DNA from: Corylus avellana
Lineage: Eukaryota > Streptophyta > Magnoliopsida > Fagales > Betulaceae
DNA length: 64,000 nucleotides
Reading direction: 5' to 3'
NCBI RefSeq assembly: GCF_901000735.1
Contig: NC_081543.1
Span: 25,997,515 to 26,061,514, forward strand
Shown here: positions 22,199-32,810 of the stretch, piece by piece
How the letters are laid out: every line of letters begins with the position of its first letter
Numbering within the stretch: position 1 is the first letter of the stretch
Notes under the pieces: model-generated
Told to the model about the DNA's origin: nothing
Seen by the model: only the letters and a program-made list of their open reading frames with translations
The model's database searches: none
Position numbers and translations under genes: made by a program

Positions 22199-22445
22199 TT
22201 CTGGCCATGACAAGGGTATGCTTTTGCAGCAATCTTATGTCAAGGCAAGATTGGATCTGGCCTAGGGCTGAGGGGAGTCTCCTCGCCATGGCAAGGGTAT
22301 GCCATTGTAGTAGTCTTATCCCGTGGCGAGATAGGACTTGGCCTTAGGCTTAGAGGGGCCTCTCCAACATGGCAAGGGTATGCCCTTGTGGCATTCTTGT
22401 GCCATGGCGAGATAGGACTTGGCTTTAGGCTTGGCTCCTTCCTTC
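22199..22445 (+). repeat. Three copies of an 81-bp tandem repeat
   Basis: The word CCATGGCAAGGGTATGC recurs at 22205, 22286 and 22367, an exact 81-base spacing. GGCGAGATAGGACTTGGC follows in the later copies. It lies in the 3' non-coding region after the coiled-coil frame and has no coding sense. Confidence 0.85.
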
Positions 22446-22638
22446 TGGCTAGATTGCCTCCGCGTTCTCCTCTAACGAGGCAGCTCTTGCTTTGTTCGTA
22501 TACCTGCATTTTGTCAGTGAGAACAAAGAACATAAATATCTATATTCACATTCGTGGATAGCTATAATAGTGTGCATTTAGCATATGGTTCTAAGTGCAA
22601 ATTAATCCGGGATCCCGCAAGTTGGAGCTCGCAGATGT

Positions 22639-23553
22639 TTCTACTTGGCAATTTCACCATCCGTGGTCAGTTTCGCCTCGGTTAGAGAGGAAGCAGGGGT
22701 GCAGCGACCCATGTACTATTCTAACGGAGCCCTCCATGGAGCAGAAACCAGGTACTCACGGCCAAAACAGCTAAGATTCGCACTAGTGGTGGCCGCCAGG
22801 AGGCTACGACCTTACTTCCAAGCCCACACTATTCGGGTTTTAACGGACTGCCCACTCAAGCAAATCTTGTGCAAGCCAGACACTTCAGGTCGCCTAGTCA
22901 AATGGGTGATAGAATTGGGTGAGTTCGACTTGGAGTATCTCCCAAGACCTGCATTGAAAGGACTAGCGCTAGCAGATTTTGTAACAGAGTTCACAGGAAT
23001 CCCAGAAGAGGAAAAGAGTTGTCCAGCAGAACCGTGGATTGTTTATGTGGATGGCTCAGCAAATAAGCAAAACAGCGGAGCAAGTGTTGTCATCAAGCCC
23101 CCAGGAGGATCAGAGTTCATATACGCTGTCAGAATGGGCTTTAAGACCACCAACAACAAAGCAGAGTATGAGGCTGTACTGGCCGGACTAGCCATAGCGA
23201 TAGAGCTAGGAGCGCGAAGTGTAGAGGTGAGAAGTGATTCTAGTGTGATAATAGGACATGTTCAGGGCAAGTATGAAGCCAAAGAAGAAAGAATGCAAAA
23301 ATACCTCGCAAAGGTTAGAGAACTTGTCGCGAAGTTTGAACAGTTCCCAATCAAGAAAGTGCCCTGAGCCCAGAACGAATCTGCAAACCAGTTAGCCCAC
23401 TTAGCCTCATCATCAGAAATGGAGTTGGACTCCTTGCGCGAGCAAGTTCGTTTGATCCCAGAGTCATCAATTGCTCCCACGAGAGAAGTTGCACAGGTAG
23501 AAACGAGCCCGAATTGGGCGGAAGATATTGTCTGTTTTGTTCTCAATGACTAA
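22639..23553 (+). pseudogene. Tat-lineage RNase H fragment (RT-RNH end plus archaeal-type RNase H)
   Basis: The frame from 22645 to the TGA at 23365 (240 codons) begins in the first RNase H domain (EEAGVQRPMYY, then LRPYFQAHTIRVLTD). It continues into a second, archaeal-type RNase H with the expected acidic residues: VDGS near 23050, NNKAEYEA near 23155 and VRSDS near 23230. Two RNase H domains in one pol are the hallmark of the Tat lineage. After the TGA the frame stays open to TAA at 23551, so one nonsense change separates them. No integrase or RT palm accompanies it. It is inverted relative to the next Tat fragment. Confidence 0.8.
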
Positions 23554-23631
23554 ACGCAGGAATGCGAACAAAGAACATAGATATCTAGATTCACATCAGT
23601 GAATCTTTGGATTCGTACTCGCCCTAAACAT

Positions 23632-24148
23632 GTCCTACTATCACACTGGAATCACTTCTCACCTCTACACTTCGTGCTCCTAGCTCTATCGCTATAGCCA
23701 GTTCGGCCAGTACAGCCTCATACTATGCTTCATTGTTGGTGGTCTTGAAGCCCATTCTGACAACGTATCTGAACTCTGATCCTCCTGGGGGCTTGATGAC
23801 AGCACTTGCTCCGCTGTTCCGCTTATTTGCTGAGCCATCCACATAAACAATCCACGATTCTGCTGGACAACTATTTTCCTCTTCTGGGATTCCTGTGTAC
23901 TCTGCTATAAAATCTGCTAGTGCTTGTCCTTTCAATGCCGGTCTTAGGAGATACTCTAGGTCGAACTCCCCCAATTCTATCACCTATTTGACTAGGTGAC
24001 CTGAAGTGTCTGGCTTGCACAAGATTTGCTTGAGTGGGTAGTCCGTTAAAACCCGAATAGTGTGGGCTTGAAAGTAAGGTCGCAGCCTCCTAGCGGCCTC
24101 CACTAGTGCAGATGTTAACCGTTATGGCCGCGAGTACCTAGTTTCTGC
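23632..24148 (-). pseudogene. Tat RNase H region, distal half, minus strand
   Basis: The minus-strand frame from 23983 reads IELGEFDLEYLLRPALKG and YVDGSANKRNSG, with a stop inside the NNEA-YEA motif. It is the inverted counterpart of 22745-23277. Its upstream continuation is at 35183-35290, on the far side of the hAT transposon. The minus-strand element stops at 23632, inside RNase H, so integrase is missing. Confidence 0.85.
24141..24148. other. Target-site duplication (left) of the hAT element
   Basis: GTTTCTGC immediately precedes the left terminus and is repeated exactly at 35183-35190. The undisturbed site exists as GCAGAAAC at 22741-22748 in the forward Tat copy. Confidence 0.95.
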
Positions 24149-24540
24149 TAGGCCTGTAAATGAGCCGACACACTCGACAGATCGCTCGATACCCGCTCGA
24201 CGCGAGTTCAAGCTCGACACTGTACTAGCTCGCTCGTTACTGCTGAAACTCGCTCGATTAGCTAGTGACACATGCCCGACTCGCTCGAGTAAGCTCGACG
24301 GGGTCTCGTGAGTTCGACTCGTTTAAGTCGAGACCGGCAGGCTCGCCCGTGCTCGTTAAGGGATCGTGAGCTTGAATCGTTTAACTTGATAATCGACCGG
24401 CTAGCCCGAACTCGTTAAGGGATTGTGAGCTTGACTCGTGTAGCTCGAAAATTACCCGGCTCGCCCGACTTGTTTAGGGCTAGTGAGCTCAACCCGTTTT
24501 GTCATCCGACCCGACCCAACCCACACGACAATGTAACTAA
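24149..24540. promoter_or_regulatory. Left subterminal repeat region of the hAT
   Basis: After the terminal repeat, CTCG/CGAG words recur every few bases (CGCTCGA, AGCTCGA, ACTCGCTCG), with repeated TTAAGGGATTGTGAGCTTGA-like units near 24350-24480. Clusters of short subterminal motifs are the known binding sites of hAT transposases; assigning this role here is inference. Confidence 0.7.
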
Positions 24541-24559
24541 AAAAATAATTAAACATGTT

Positions 24560-25700
24560 ATTAATCAATAATAACCATAGCTTCAATGTGTATACAATTA
24601 TCTAATTAAGATGTAAGGCTATAGTGTAACTAATATTATATGGACTATGTTATTATTTATAGGTTTAATGTCCATTGTCCAATTCCAAAATAATAATAAT
24701 AATAATAATCATAGGTTCAATGTGTGTACAATTAACTAATTAAGATATAAGGCTATAGTATAAGTGTATAACTAACATTGTATATAGTATAGACTATGTT
24801 ATTATTTATAGGTTTAATGTCCAATGTCCAATTCATAAGTTAATAATAATAATAATAATAATCATATTCATTGGTTCAATTAATTTGTGTACAATTAATT
24901 AATTAAAATCAAGGGTATGGTATAATAATGTAACTGACATTGTATAGAGTATAAACTATGTTATTAGTTATAGGTTTAATGTCCAATGTCCAATTAATTA
25001 GTCAATAATAAAAATAATGATAATAATAATCATCATCATATTCATAGGTTCAATTAATATGTGTACAATTAATTGATTAAGATCTAAGGGTACAATATAA
25101 GTATATAACTAACATTGTATATAGTATAGACTATGTTATTATTTATAGGTTATTTATAGGTTTAATGTCCAATGTCCAATTAATTAGTTAAAAATAATAA
25201 TAATAATTATCATCATATTCATAGGTTCAATTAATGTGTGTACAATTAATTGAATAAAATCAAGGGTATAGTATAAGTAAATAATAATAATAATCATCAT
25301 CATAATCATAAGTTCAATTAATGTGTGTACAATTAATTGATTAAAATTAAGGGTATAGTATAAGTATATAACTAAGTTAGTGTAGAGTATAGACTATATT
25401 ATTATTATAGGTTTAATGTCCAATGTCCAATTAATTAGTTAAAAATAATAATAATAATAATCATCATATTCATAGGTTCAATTAATGTGTGTACAATTAA
25501 TTGATTAAGATCAAGTATAAGTATATAACTAAGTTAGTGTAGAGTATAGACTATATTATTATTTATAGGTTTAATGTCCAATGTCTAATTCATAAGTTAA
25601 TAATAATAATAGTAATCATATTAATGTGTGTACATAGGTTCAATTAAGATCAAGGGTATAGTATAATAATAATAATCATATTCATAATAATCAATTAATC
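24560..25700 (+). repeat. AT-rich tandem array with variable (AAT)n
   Basis: A unit of roughly 140-180 bases contains CATAGGTTCAATTAATGTG, TGTACAATTAATTGATTAA, AGTATAGACTATG and GGTTTAATGTCCAATGTCC. It recurs about eight times, separated by (AAT/AAC/ATC)n runs of different length. The slippage-prone triplets account for the length variation. No genes are present. Confidence 0.85.
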
Positions 25701-25734
25701 ATATTAATAAAATTAATAATAATAATAATAATAA

Positions 25735-25900
25735 TCTCAAGATTCTCAACTGTTTAGTATTAATAATAATAATTAGTATTAATAATAATAATAATCTCAA
25801 CTCTCAAGATTCTCAACCGTTTAGTATTAATAATAATAATTAGTATTAATAATAATAATAATCTCAACTCTCAAGAATCTCAACCGTTTAGTAAATTAGT
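25735..25900 (+). repeat. ~62-bp tandem repeats
   Basis: CTCAAGATTCTCAACCGTTTAGTATTAATAATAATAATTAG-type units occur three times in a row. They are rich in (AAT)n and continue the satellite before them. Confidence 0.8.
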
Positions 25901-27765
25901 ATTAATGATAATAATAACTATGTAGTACTACACTACTATGCACACACGGTTTCTTTAGCACTTTAGTTAATTAAACGGTTAAGATTTAATTGATATAAAT
26001 TTGTATTTAATTTTAACGGTTTAGATGATTTATTGGATAACTAAAGAGACGAGCTCACTTGAAATTACCCACACTAGATTTTTCTGATTATTTGAATTTT
26101 TGAAATTTTAGACATTTAATCATAGTCGTCCGATTCAATTTGATTTAATCCGAGCCGTTGGATTTAGTTAATGGAATACAGCTGTAATCCATTACGAAGG
26201 TGAGAGTTATATGGTGTTGCACATGACACTATGAGCCCATTAATCTAACGCCTTTGATTGAATGATAAAATAAAGATTAAAATAAATGGTCAAGATTATT
26301 TATTGGATAACGTATCAAACCGGTTCACCAACACACACACACGGACGATACACTCAGTCTCGGAAATCTCCCCCGCGCATGCACGGTCTACAGGTCTGAC
26401 AACATTTATGAGACTCTTGGTTTGCACGCAATGGACGACAGCCGTCCAATTTTTTTTGATTTAATTTTAGACGTTGGATGCATGTAGTGGATGCCAGCTG
26501 TTGGCCATTTTCTCGAGTGGGATTTATTTGGTGCATCCAAATTTTCATAAGCTTCCCCTGGTTGAGATGATCGAACGACTTAAAACCCCCCATCGCACTC
26601 AAGGAATTCATCAACGGCTGTAAGCTCGCACGCACGCATGGTCATTGAGACTAACAGTGTACCAGTCGTCTCGGTATGACCACAAGCCATCTCAGCCCTC
26701 CAAAATTTTTGATGAAATATTGGCCGTTGGATGGGTTTAATGGAAGCCAGCTGTAATCAAGTAAATCGCGTGGGAGTTATATGGTGTATCGCAAGCTCCG
26801 TAAGCATGCCATGAGTGCTTTGATCTAACGAGTGAAATTAAATCTTGATGATTTTTATAGAATCGACGGACTGTACTAAATAAGCACACCAGATTCAAAT
26901 ACAAACGGCCGCATGTGAATAATGTTTTGGTAAACTAAAGGTTTCAACACGTGGCACGCCCAAATCGATTTAACTAATTCTCTCTCCAAATCCAGCCGTT
27001 CATTTATTAAAATTTTTGATATTTTCGCAAATCTAACGGCTGGGATGCTGGGATTGAAACCAAGCGTTTGTAAATTCTAAACCAAACCAGAAACCACTAA
27101 CCATTAAATAGTCAAACTTCAAACCATCACCCTCGACCCTCGTCACTCTCATCTCTCACTGACTCACCCTCGTCGCTCTCTATCTCTCTCTTCATTCCAG
27201 TCTTTCCAGACTTCCAGTTACCACTACGGCAACACCAGAGAGTTGTTTGACGGACTGGTTTTAGGGCTAGATTACTGGGGTGATGGCGAGAGAGAGATGA
27301 TCCATTGAATGCAGCCTACTGTGAGCATTCAATGCATCTCCCATCATCGTTGGGGAGTTGGATGCACGCATTCAATCCTTCTCAACCCCGTCCCAACAAC
27401 CCGTACCTTTCAGATTCTCAATCGAGCCGTTGATGGATCATCTGATATTGATCTAATGGCGTTCTAAGCAGTCGTACTAGTTTTGTGAGAGAAACTCTCT
27501 TCAGATATCGCGTGACTCAAACCAGAAGAGGATACTAATTTTTCTCCTATACCGTCTAATCTCGCAGCCGAATCCCCCCTTTTTTTTGTGTTCTTTTAAT
27601 TTTTAATTTCTGTAAGTCTATTCATTCAACTGTTTGGTGACATTTTCAATTTTTCAGGTTATCTTCTCCAAGCCCTAGCTCATACCGACGGCATAGACAA
27701 ACATGATGGCTCTTGATCTGACTGTGACAGAAATGGCAATTGAGTATTGGGCTTTCTGTCATCAT
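25901..27765. other. Non-coding part of the hAT, upstream of transposase
   Basis: Segments near 26120, 26430 and 26700 share CCGTTGGAT, a following CAGCTGTAATC or CCAGCTGT word, and GAGTTATATGGTGT, so they are diverged copies of a ~300-bp unit. CT-rich sequence with ATCTCTCACTGACTCACC near 27130-27210 could be the 5' leader of the transposase transcript. A possible first intron ends at TTTTTCAG near 27658. No protein-coding exon could be proved. Confidence 0.4.
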
Positions 27766-28245
27766 AGGTTTATTTTTTTATTCATTCCCAAGTCCCAACC
27801 CGGCAACCCCCCCCCCCCAATCGCCCTTTTATACTCCGATATGAACCTATGATGCATGCAAGTCACTCTGGTTGTTCAGTTGAATAAGTTTGAACTTGTT
27901 TGCTCTGGCTTCTTGCTAAGTGCTAACAAGAGAAAAAGTTCTGACTTCTGAGAATCTGAAGAGCCTCTCTTAGTCTCTTCAGACTTCTGCATTTAAGTTA
28001 TGTTTTTCTCCTGAACCCTAGTTCCTAACTATTTCAATTTTGGCAAGTCTTTTTTATTTATTCCATTTATTACGTTTTGGCTGTTTCAAAATTTGGTATT
28101 TGGTAAACTAATGTTTCTAATATCTTAATTTCAAGGAGGAATGTCTATCGAATTTGCAAGCTACAATCCCAATTGGCTTTTGGAAATTGCTTGAGCCTTG
28201 AGGTTTTTAAAAAAAACTTGTTATGTTAAATTTTTATGTTTTCTG

Positions 28246-28400
28246 TTTAGGGTTTGAACAACTATGAATACAAATTTTTCTGTTATCTGTTTAGGGTTTG
28301 AACAACTATGAATACAAATTTTTCTGTTTTCTGTTTAGGGTTTGAACAACTATGAATACAAATTTTTCTGTTTTCTGTTTAGGGTTAGAACAACTATGAA
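28246..28400 (+). repeat. 44-bp minisatellite, 4 copies (first array)
   Basis: CTGTTTAGGGTTTGAACAACTATGAA recurs at 44-base spacing in the intron before the ATG at 28489. It is the short version of the larger array at 29620-30648. Confidence 0.9.
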
Positions 28401-28488
28401 TTATTTTTGTGTAAAAATTTGCCATGTTTGAAATTGGAACATAGAAAGATAGAAGTTGCTCATCAATTAAATTTTTTAATTAACAGTT

Positions 28489-29105
28489 ATGGAGATTACG
28501 AGTCAGTCTATGGAATTGGAAGGTATTGAAGTTGATGTACTTGATGATACAGGTACTGTGATCCCTACACCTGTATCTGTTGAGTCTGGTAGCACTGAAA
28601 ATAACCCAAGCCAACCTGTTAACACTGGTTGTCCTGCTGTTGTTGGTGATGGGGCTGGTGATGGGGCTGGGGCTGCGGCTGCGGCTGCGGCTAGGGATGG
28701 GGGCCAAGGGGCTGGGGATGGGGATGGGGATGGAAGTGGCCTGAGTGAGAATGGACAATATCAAAAGAGGGAAAGGCAAAAGACTTCCAAAGTCTGGAAT
28801 GACTTTGTTTCAGTTACAATAGGGGGGGGGTTAAAAAATCACAATGCAATTGGTGTAAGAGACTGTTTGCTGTTGGAAAATCTAGTACTACCTCAACCCT
28901 AAATAGGCATTTGACTTCATGTGTTAGATATGTTGAGTTTAGTAGTGCTAAAAAGCAAAGTACTTTGTCATTTGAGCCTAGCAGTGACAATGATGGTGTG
29001 GGAAGTTTGACAAGTTTTAGTTACAAAAAGAGTAGGGTTAGGGAACTTGCTTCCCATATGGTGCTACTTCACGAGTACCCTTTTATATGATGGAGCATGA
29101 ACTTT
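28489..29105 (+). pseudogene. hAT transposase 5' part, first copy (BED finger), cut by gap
   Basis: The ATG at 28489 (MEITSQSMELEGIEVDVL) follows an acceptor-like TTAATTAACAG. A Gly/Ala/Asp repeat (28640-28735, from GGGGCT and GCGGCT triplets) leads to KTSKVWNDFVSV, the start of a BED zinc finger. A run of nine G at 28822-28830 puts the rest out of phase; the conserved CNWCKRLF...TLNRHLTSC part continues in another frame, with its TAA in the first frame near 28900. The sequence runs into 100 N after MMEHEL. It duplicates 30731-31107. Confidence 0.75.
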
Positions 29106-29205
29106 NNNNNNNNNNNNNNNNNNNNNNNNNNNNNNNNNNNNNNNNNNNNNNNNNNNNNNNNNNNNNNNNNNNNNNNNNNNNNNNNNNNNNNNNNNNNNNN
29201 NNNNN
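29106..29205. other. Assembly gap, 100 N
   Basis: Exactly 100 N is the usual placeholder for a gap of unknown size. Near-identical sequence lies on its two sides (27766-29105 against 29206-31107), which suggests a mis-joined or uncollapsed duplicate and not necessarily a real tandem duplication. Confidence 0.95.
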
Positions 29206-29619
29206 TTTTTTATTCATTCCCAACTCCCAACCCCCCCCCCCCCCAATCGCCCTTTTATACTCCGATATGAAACTATGATGCATGCAAGTGACTCTGGTTG
29301 TTTAGTTGAACAAGTTTGAACTTGTTTGCTCTGGCTTCTTGCTAAGTGCTAACAAGAGAAAAAGTTCTGACTTCTGCATTTAAGTTATGTTTTTCTCATG
29401 AACCCTAGTTCCTAACTATTTCAATTTTGGCAAGTCTTTTTTATTTATTCCATTTATTATGTTTTGGCTGTTTCAAAATTTGTTATTTGGTAAACTAATG
29501 TTTCTAATATCTTAATTTCAGGGAGGAAGGTCTATTGAATTTGCAAGCTACAATTGGCTTTCGGAAATTGCTTGAGCCTTCAGGTTTTTAAAAAACTTGT
29601 TATGTTAAATGTTTCTGTT

Positions 29620-30648
29620 ATCTGTTTAGGGTTTGAACAACTATGAATAAAAATTTTGTTGTTCTCTGTTTAGGGTTTGAACAACTATGAATAAAATTTT
29701 TGCTGTTCTTTGTTTAGGGTTTGAACAACTATGAATACAAATTTTTCTGTGTTCTGTTTAGGGTTTGAACAACTATGAATACAAATTTTTTCTGTTTTCT
29801 GTTTAGGGTTTGAACAACTATGAATACAAATTTTCCTGTTTTCTGTTTAGGGTTTGAACAACTATGAATAAAAATTTTGATGTTCTCTGTTTAGGGTTTG
29901 AACAACTATGAATAAAAATTTTGCTGTTCTCTGTTTAGGGTTTGAACAACTATGAATAAAAATTTTCCTGTTCTCTATTTAAGGTTTGAACAACTATGAA
30001 TAAAAATTTTGCTGTTCTCTGTTTAGGGTTTGAACAACTATGAATACTAATTTTTCTGTTTTCTGTTTAGGATTTGAAGAACTATGAATAAAAATTTTGC
30101 TGTTCTCTGTTTAGGGTTTGAAGAACTATGAATAAAAGTTTTGCTGTTCTCTGTTTAGGGTTTGAAAAACTATGAATACTAATTTTTCTGTTTTCTGTTT
30201 AGAGTTTGAACAAATATGAATAAAAATTTTTCTGTTCTCTGTTTAGGGTTTGAACAACTATGAATAAAAATTTTGCTGTTCTTTGTTTAGGGTTTGAACA
30301 ACTATGAGTACAAATTTTTCTGTTTTCTGTTTAGGGTTTGAACAACTATGAATACAAATTTTCCTGTTTTCTGTTTAGGGTTTGAACAACTTTGAATTAT
30401 TTTCCTGTTTTCTGTTTAGGGTTAGAACAACTATGAATTATTTTCTTATTTTCTGTTTAGGGTTTGAAGAATTTTGAATTATTTTCCTGTTTTCTTTTTA
30501 GGGTTAGAACAACTATGAATTATTTTCCTATTTTCTGTTTAGGGTTAGAACAACTATGAATTATTTTCCTGTTTTCTGTTTAGGGTTACAACAACTATGA
30601 ATTATTATCCTGTTTTCTGTTTAGGGTTTGAACAACTATGAATTATTT
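29620..30648 (+). repeat. ~44-bp minisatellite, about 24 copies (second array)
   Basis: Variants of CTGTTTAGGGTTTGAACAAC TATGAATAAAAATTTT follow each other with 44-base spacing, shrinking to about 40 at the right end where the spacer becomes ATTATTTTCCTG. Each unit holds the plant telo-box core TTTAGGGTTT and a TTTTCTGTTTAG stretch resembling a splice acceptor. It lies just before the second ATG of the transposase gene. Confidence 0.95.
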
Positions 30649-30735
30649 TTGTGTAAAAATTTGCCATGTTTGAAATTTGAACATAGAAAGATAGAAGTTG
30701 ATCATCAATTAAATTTTTTAATTAACAGTTATGGA

Positions 30736-30755
30736 NNNNNNNNNNNNNNNNNNNN
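30736..30755. other. Assembly gap, 20 N
   Basis: By comparison with the first copy, about 260 bases (28494-28752) are missing at this point, including the GC-rich Gly/Ala-coding repeat. The gap size is therefore not true. Confidence 0.9.
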
Positions 30756-32545
30756 GGACAATATCAAAATAGGGAAAGACAAAAGACTTCCAAAGTCTGG
30801 AATGACTTTGTTTCAGTTACAATAGGGGGGTTAAAAAATCACAATGCAATTGGTATAAAAGACTATTTGCTGTTGGAAAATCTAGTACTACCTCAACCCT
30901 AAATAGGCATTTGATTTCATGTGTTAGATATGTTGAGTTTAGTAGTGCTAAAAAGCAAAGTACTTTGTCATTTGACCCTAGTAGTGACAATGATGGTGTG
31001 GGATGTTTGACAAGTTTTAGTCACAAAGAGAGTAGGGTTAGGGAACTTGCTTCCCATATGGTGCTACTTCACGAGTACTCTTTTAATATGATGGAGCATG
31101 AACTTTTTAATAAGTTCATGAGGGCTTGCACACCCCACTGGAAAAAAATAAGCCGTGCAACCGTTAGGAATGACTGCATTACCACTTACCAAAATAAAAA
31201 AAGGAAGCTGAGAACACTTTTGAAATTGGTTGGCAAGGTGAACATCACCACCGATATGTGGACCTCTTGTCAAAGAGTGTCATATATGGTGGTGACTTGC
31301 CATTTTGTGGATTCAACTTGGTGCCTCCAAAAAAGAATTTTAAATTTTTACAATGTACCTCCTCCACATTCTGGTGTTGTGATGGCTGATGCATTAAGGA
31401 ATTGTTTTTCTGATTGGGGAATTGAGGATAAAATTCATACCATTACTGTTGATAATGCTTCAGCTAATGATTCTGCAATTAGAATTATAAAATATGATTT
31501 TGAGTTGAAGAATGCTTTGTTGGTTGGGGGTAGGTTGTTTCATGTTAGGTGTTGTGCACACATTACAAACTTGTTGGTGCAATCTGGGCTTGCTGAAATT
31601 AGGGGTATTATAGATGATGTTAGGCAAGTCATAAAATATATTGTGGCGTCTGAAAGTAGGTTGAATGTCTTTAGTGAGATAGCAAAGAGATTGCATTTAT
31701 CCTGTAAGAAGCTGATTTTAGATTTCCCCACATGTTGGAACAGCACCTATTTGATGTTGGACACTGCAATTAAGTTTAAAGAAGTGTTCCCTAGGTACCA
31801 TAGAGTTGAGCAAGCATTTTAGTAAGTTGTAACTCCAGAACAGTGAGAAGTTTGATGATCAAGTGTGATGATAGGAATGAGTACATGAGGTCAATGGCAA
31901 GTAGGATGATTGACAAATTTGATAAGTATTGGGGTGATAGCAATTTGTTGATGTCCATAGCTGCTGTCTTGGATCCTAGATACAAGATGAAGTTGATCAA
32001 TTTCTGTTTCCCTATCATTTATCCTTTGACTGAAGCTTGTAGTCACATTAACAATGTGTTGGCAGTTCTGAAAGAGTTATTTGAGTCATATGTTTTTGCC
32101 CATACGGCTTGTATATTGCAAGAAACTGCCCAAGTAAATGTTCCTTCTTGTTCTTCCTCAAGTGCAATTGTTGGAGATGTGGTGTCCAAAATTTCTGAAG
32201 GTCGATCAAGGTTTGCTGACCATATAAGAAGTAGTGACATCATCCGGCCCATTAAAACAGATTTGGATGTTTATCCTGAAGAGGATGTCTACATTTGTGG
32301 TAAGAATGAGAATGGAGTATATATGGAAATAGATTTTGATGCTTTGGCATGGTGGAAATGCAATGCCTTGAAGTACCGTATCTTGTCTAGAATGGCAAAG
32401 GATATCTTGGCTGTTCCCATAAGTACAGTTGCTTCTAAATCCTCCTTCAGTGCTGGTGGTAGGGTTATTGAACCCCATAGAGCATCATTATCCCCTGACA
32501 CTGTTCAGATGCTCTTATGTGGTTCAGATTGGGTGAGAGCACTTC

Positions 32546-32714
32546 ATGGCATCAAGAGAAAATCTGCTGGTGATGTAAGTTTTGTTTCCAATTTATGTAT
32601 TTAGACTATTTAGAGTTTTACTAAATTTTATCATGGCATCAAGAGAAAATCTGCTAGTGATGTAAGTTTTGTTTCCAATTTATGTATTTAGACTATTTAG
32701 AGTTTTACTAAATT
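32546..32714 (+). repeat. Tandem duplication of exon end and splice donor (~86 bp)
   Basis: ATGGCATCAAGAGAAAATCT and the following donor GATGTAAGTTTTG, plus 50 bases of intron, are present twice in a row (units from about 32546 and 32632). Either donor could join the acceptor at 32762. Confidence 0.85.
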
Positions 32715-32810
32715 TTATTTATGTATGAACTGGCCATATTAAATTTGTGTTTGTTTTTGTAGAAATTGGTTGAAGTGGAGTTGCCTACAACTACAACTTC
32801 AACTACCTGA

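Larger units (their letters stand above)
30731..32810 (+). pseudogene. hAT transposase (BED, DUF4413-like, C-terminal dimerisation domain)
   Basis: After the ATG at 30731 a 20-N gap hides the N-terminus. The BED finger is interrupted by six G where the frame needs one more or two fewer. From 30911 the frame shows the hAT catalytic body (KVNITTDMWTS, then TITVDNASAND, then HVRCCAHITNLLV, then DFPTCWNSTYLMLDTA). A TAG-TAA pair at 31820, a further stop and a small deletion follow. From 31843 come the DUF4413-like part and the dimerisation domain (LAWWKCNALKYRILSRMAKDILAVP, then SFSAGGRVIEPHRASLSPDTVQMLLCGSDW). A GT at 32575 and AG at 32762 give a phase-0 last intron and a stop at 32808. It is defective in at least three places. 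Confidence 0.88.

Noticed and set aside
22518..23607. Direct repeat AACAAAGAACATARATATCT flanking the forward RNase H fragment
   Set aside because: It could be a very long target duplication, but the match is imperfect and too long for one, so it was not called as insertion evidence.
28640..28740. Gly/Ala/Asp repeat that could suggest a structural protein
   Set aside because: It is an internal GGGGCT/GCGGCT triplet expansion inside the hAT transposase N-terminus.
29620..30648. Regular repeats with spacers, superficially like a CRISPR array or an interstitial telomere
   Set aside because: The whole 44-bp unit repeats with no unique spacers and the telomere word occurs only once per unit. It is a minisatellite in a plant transposon.
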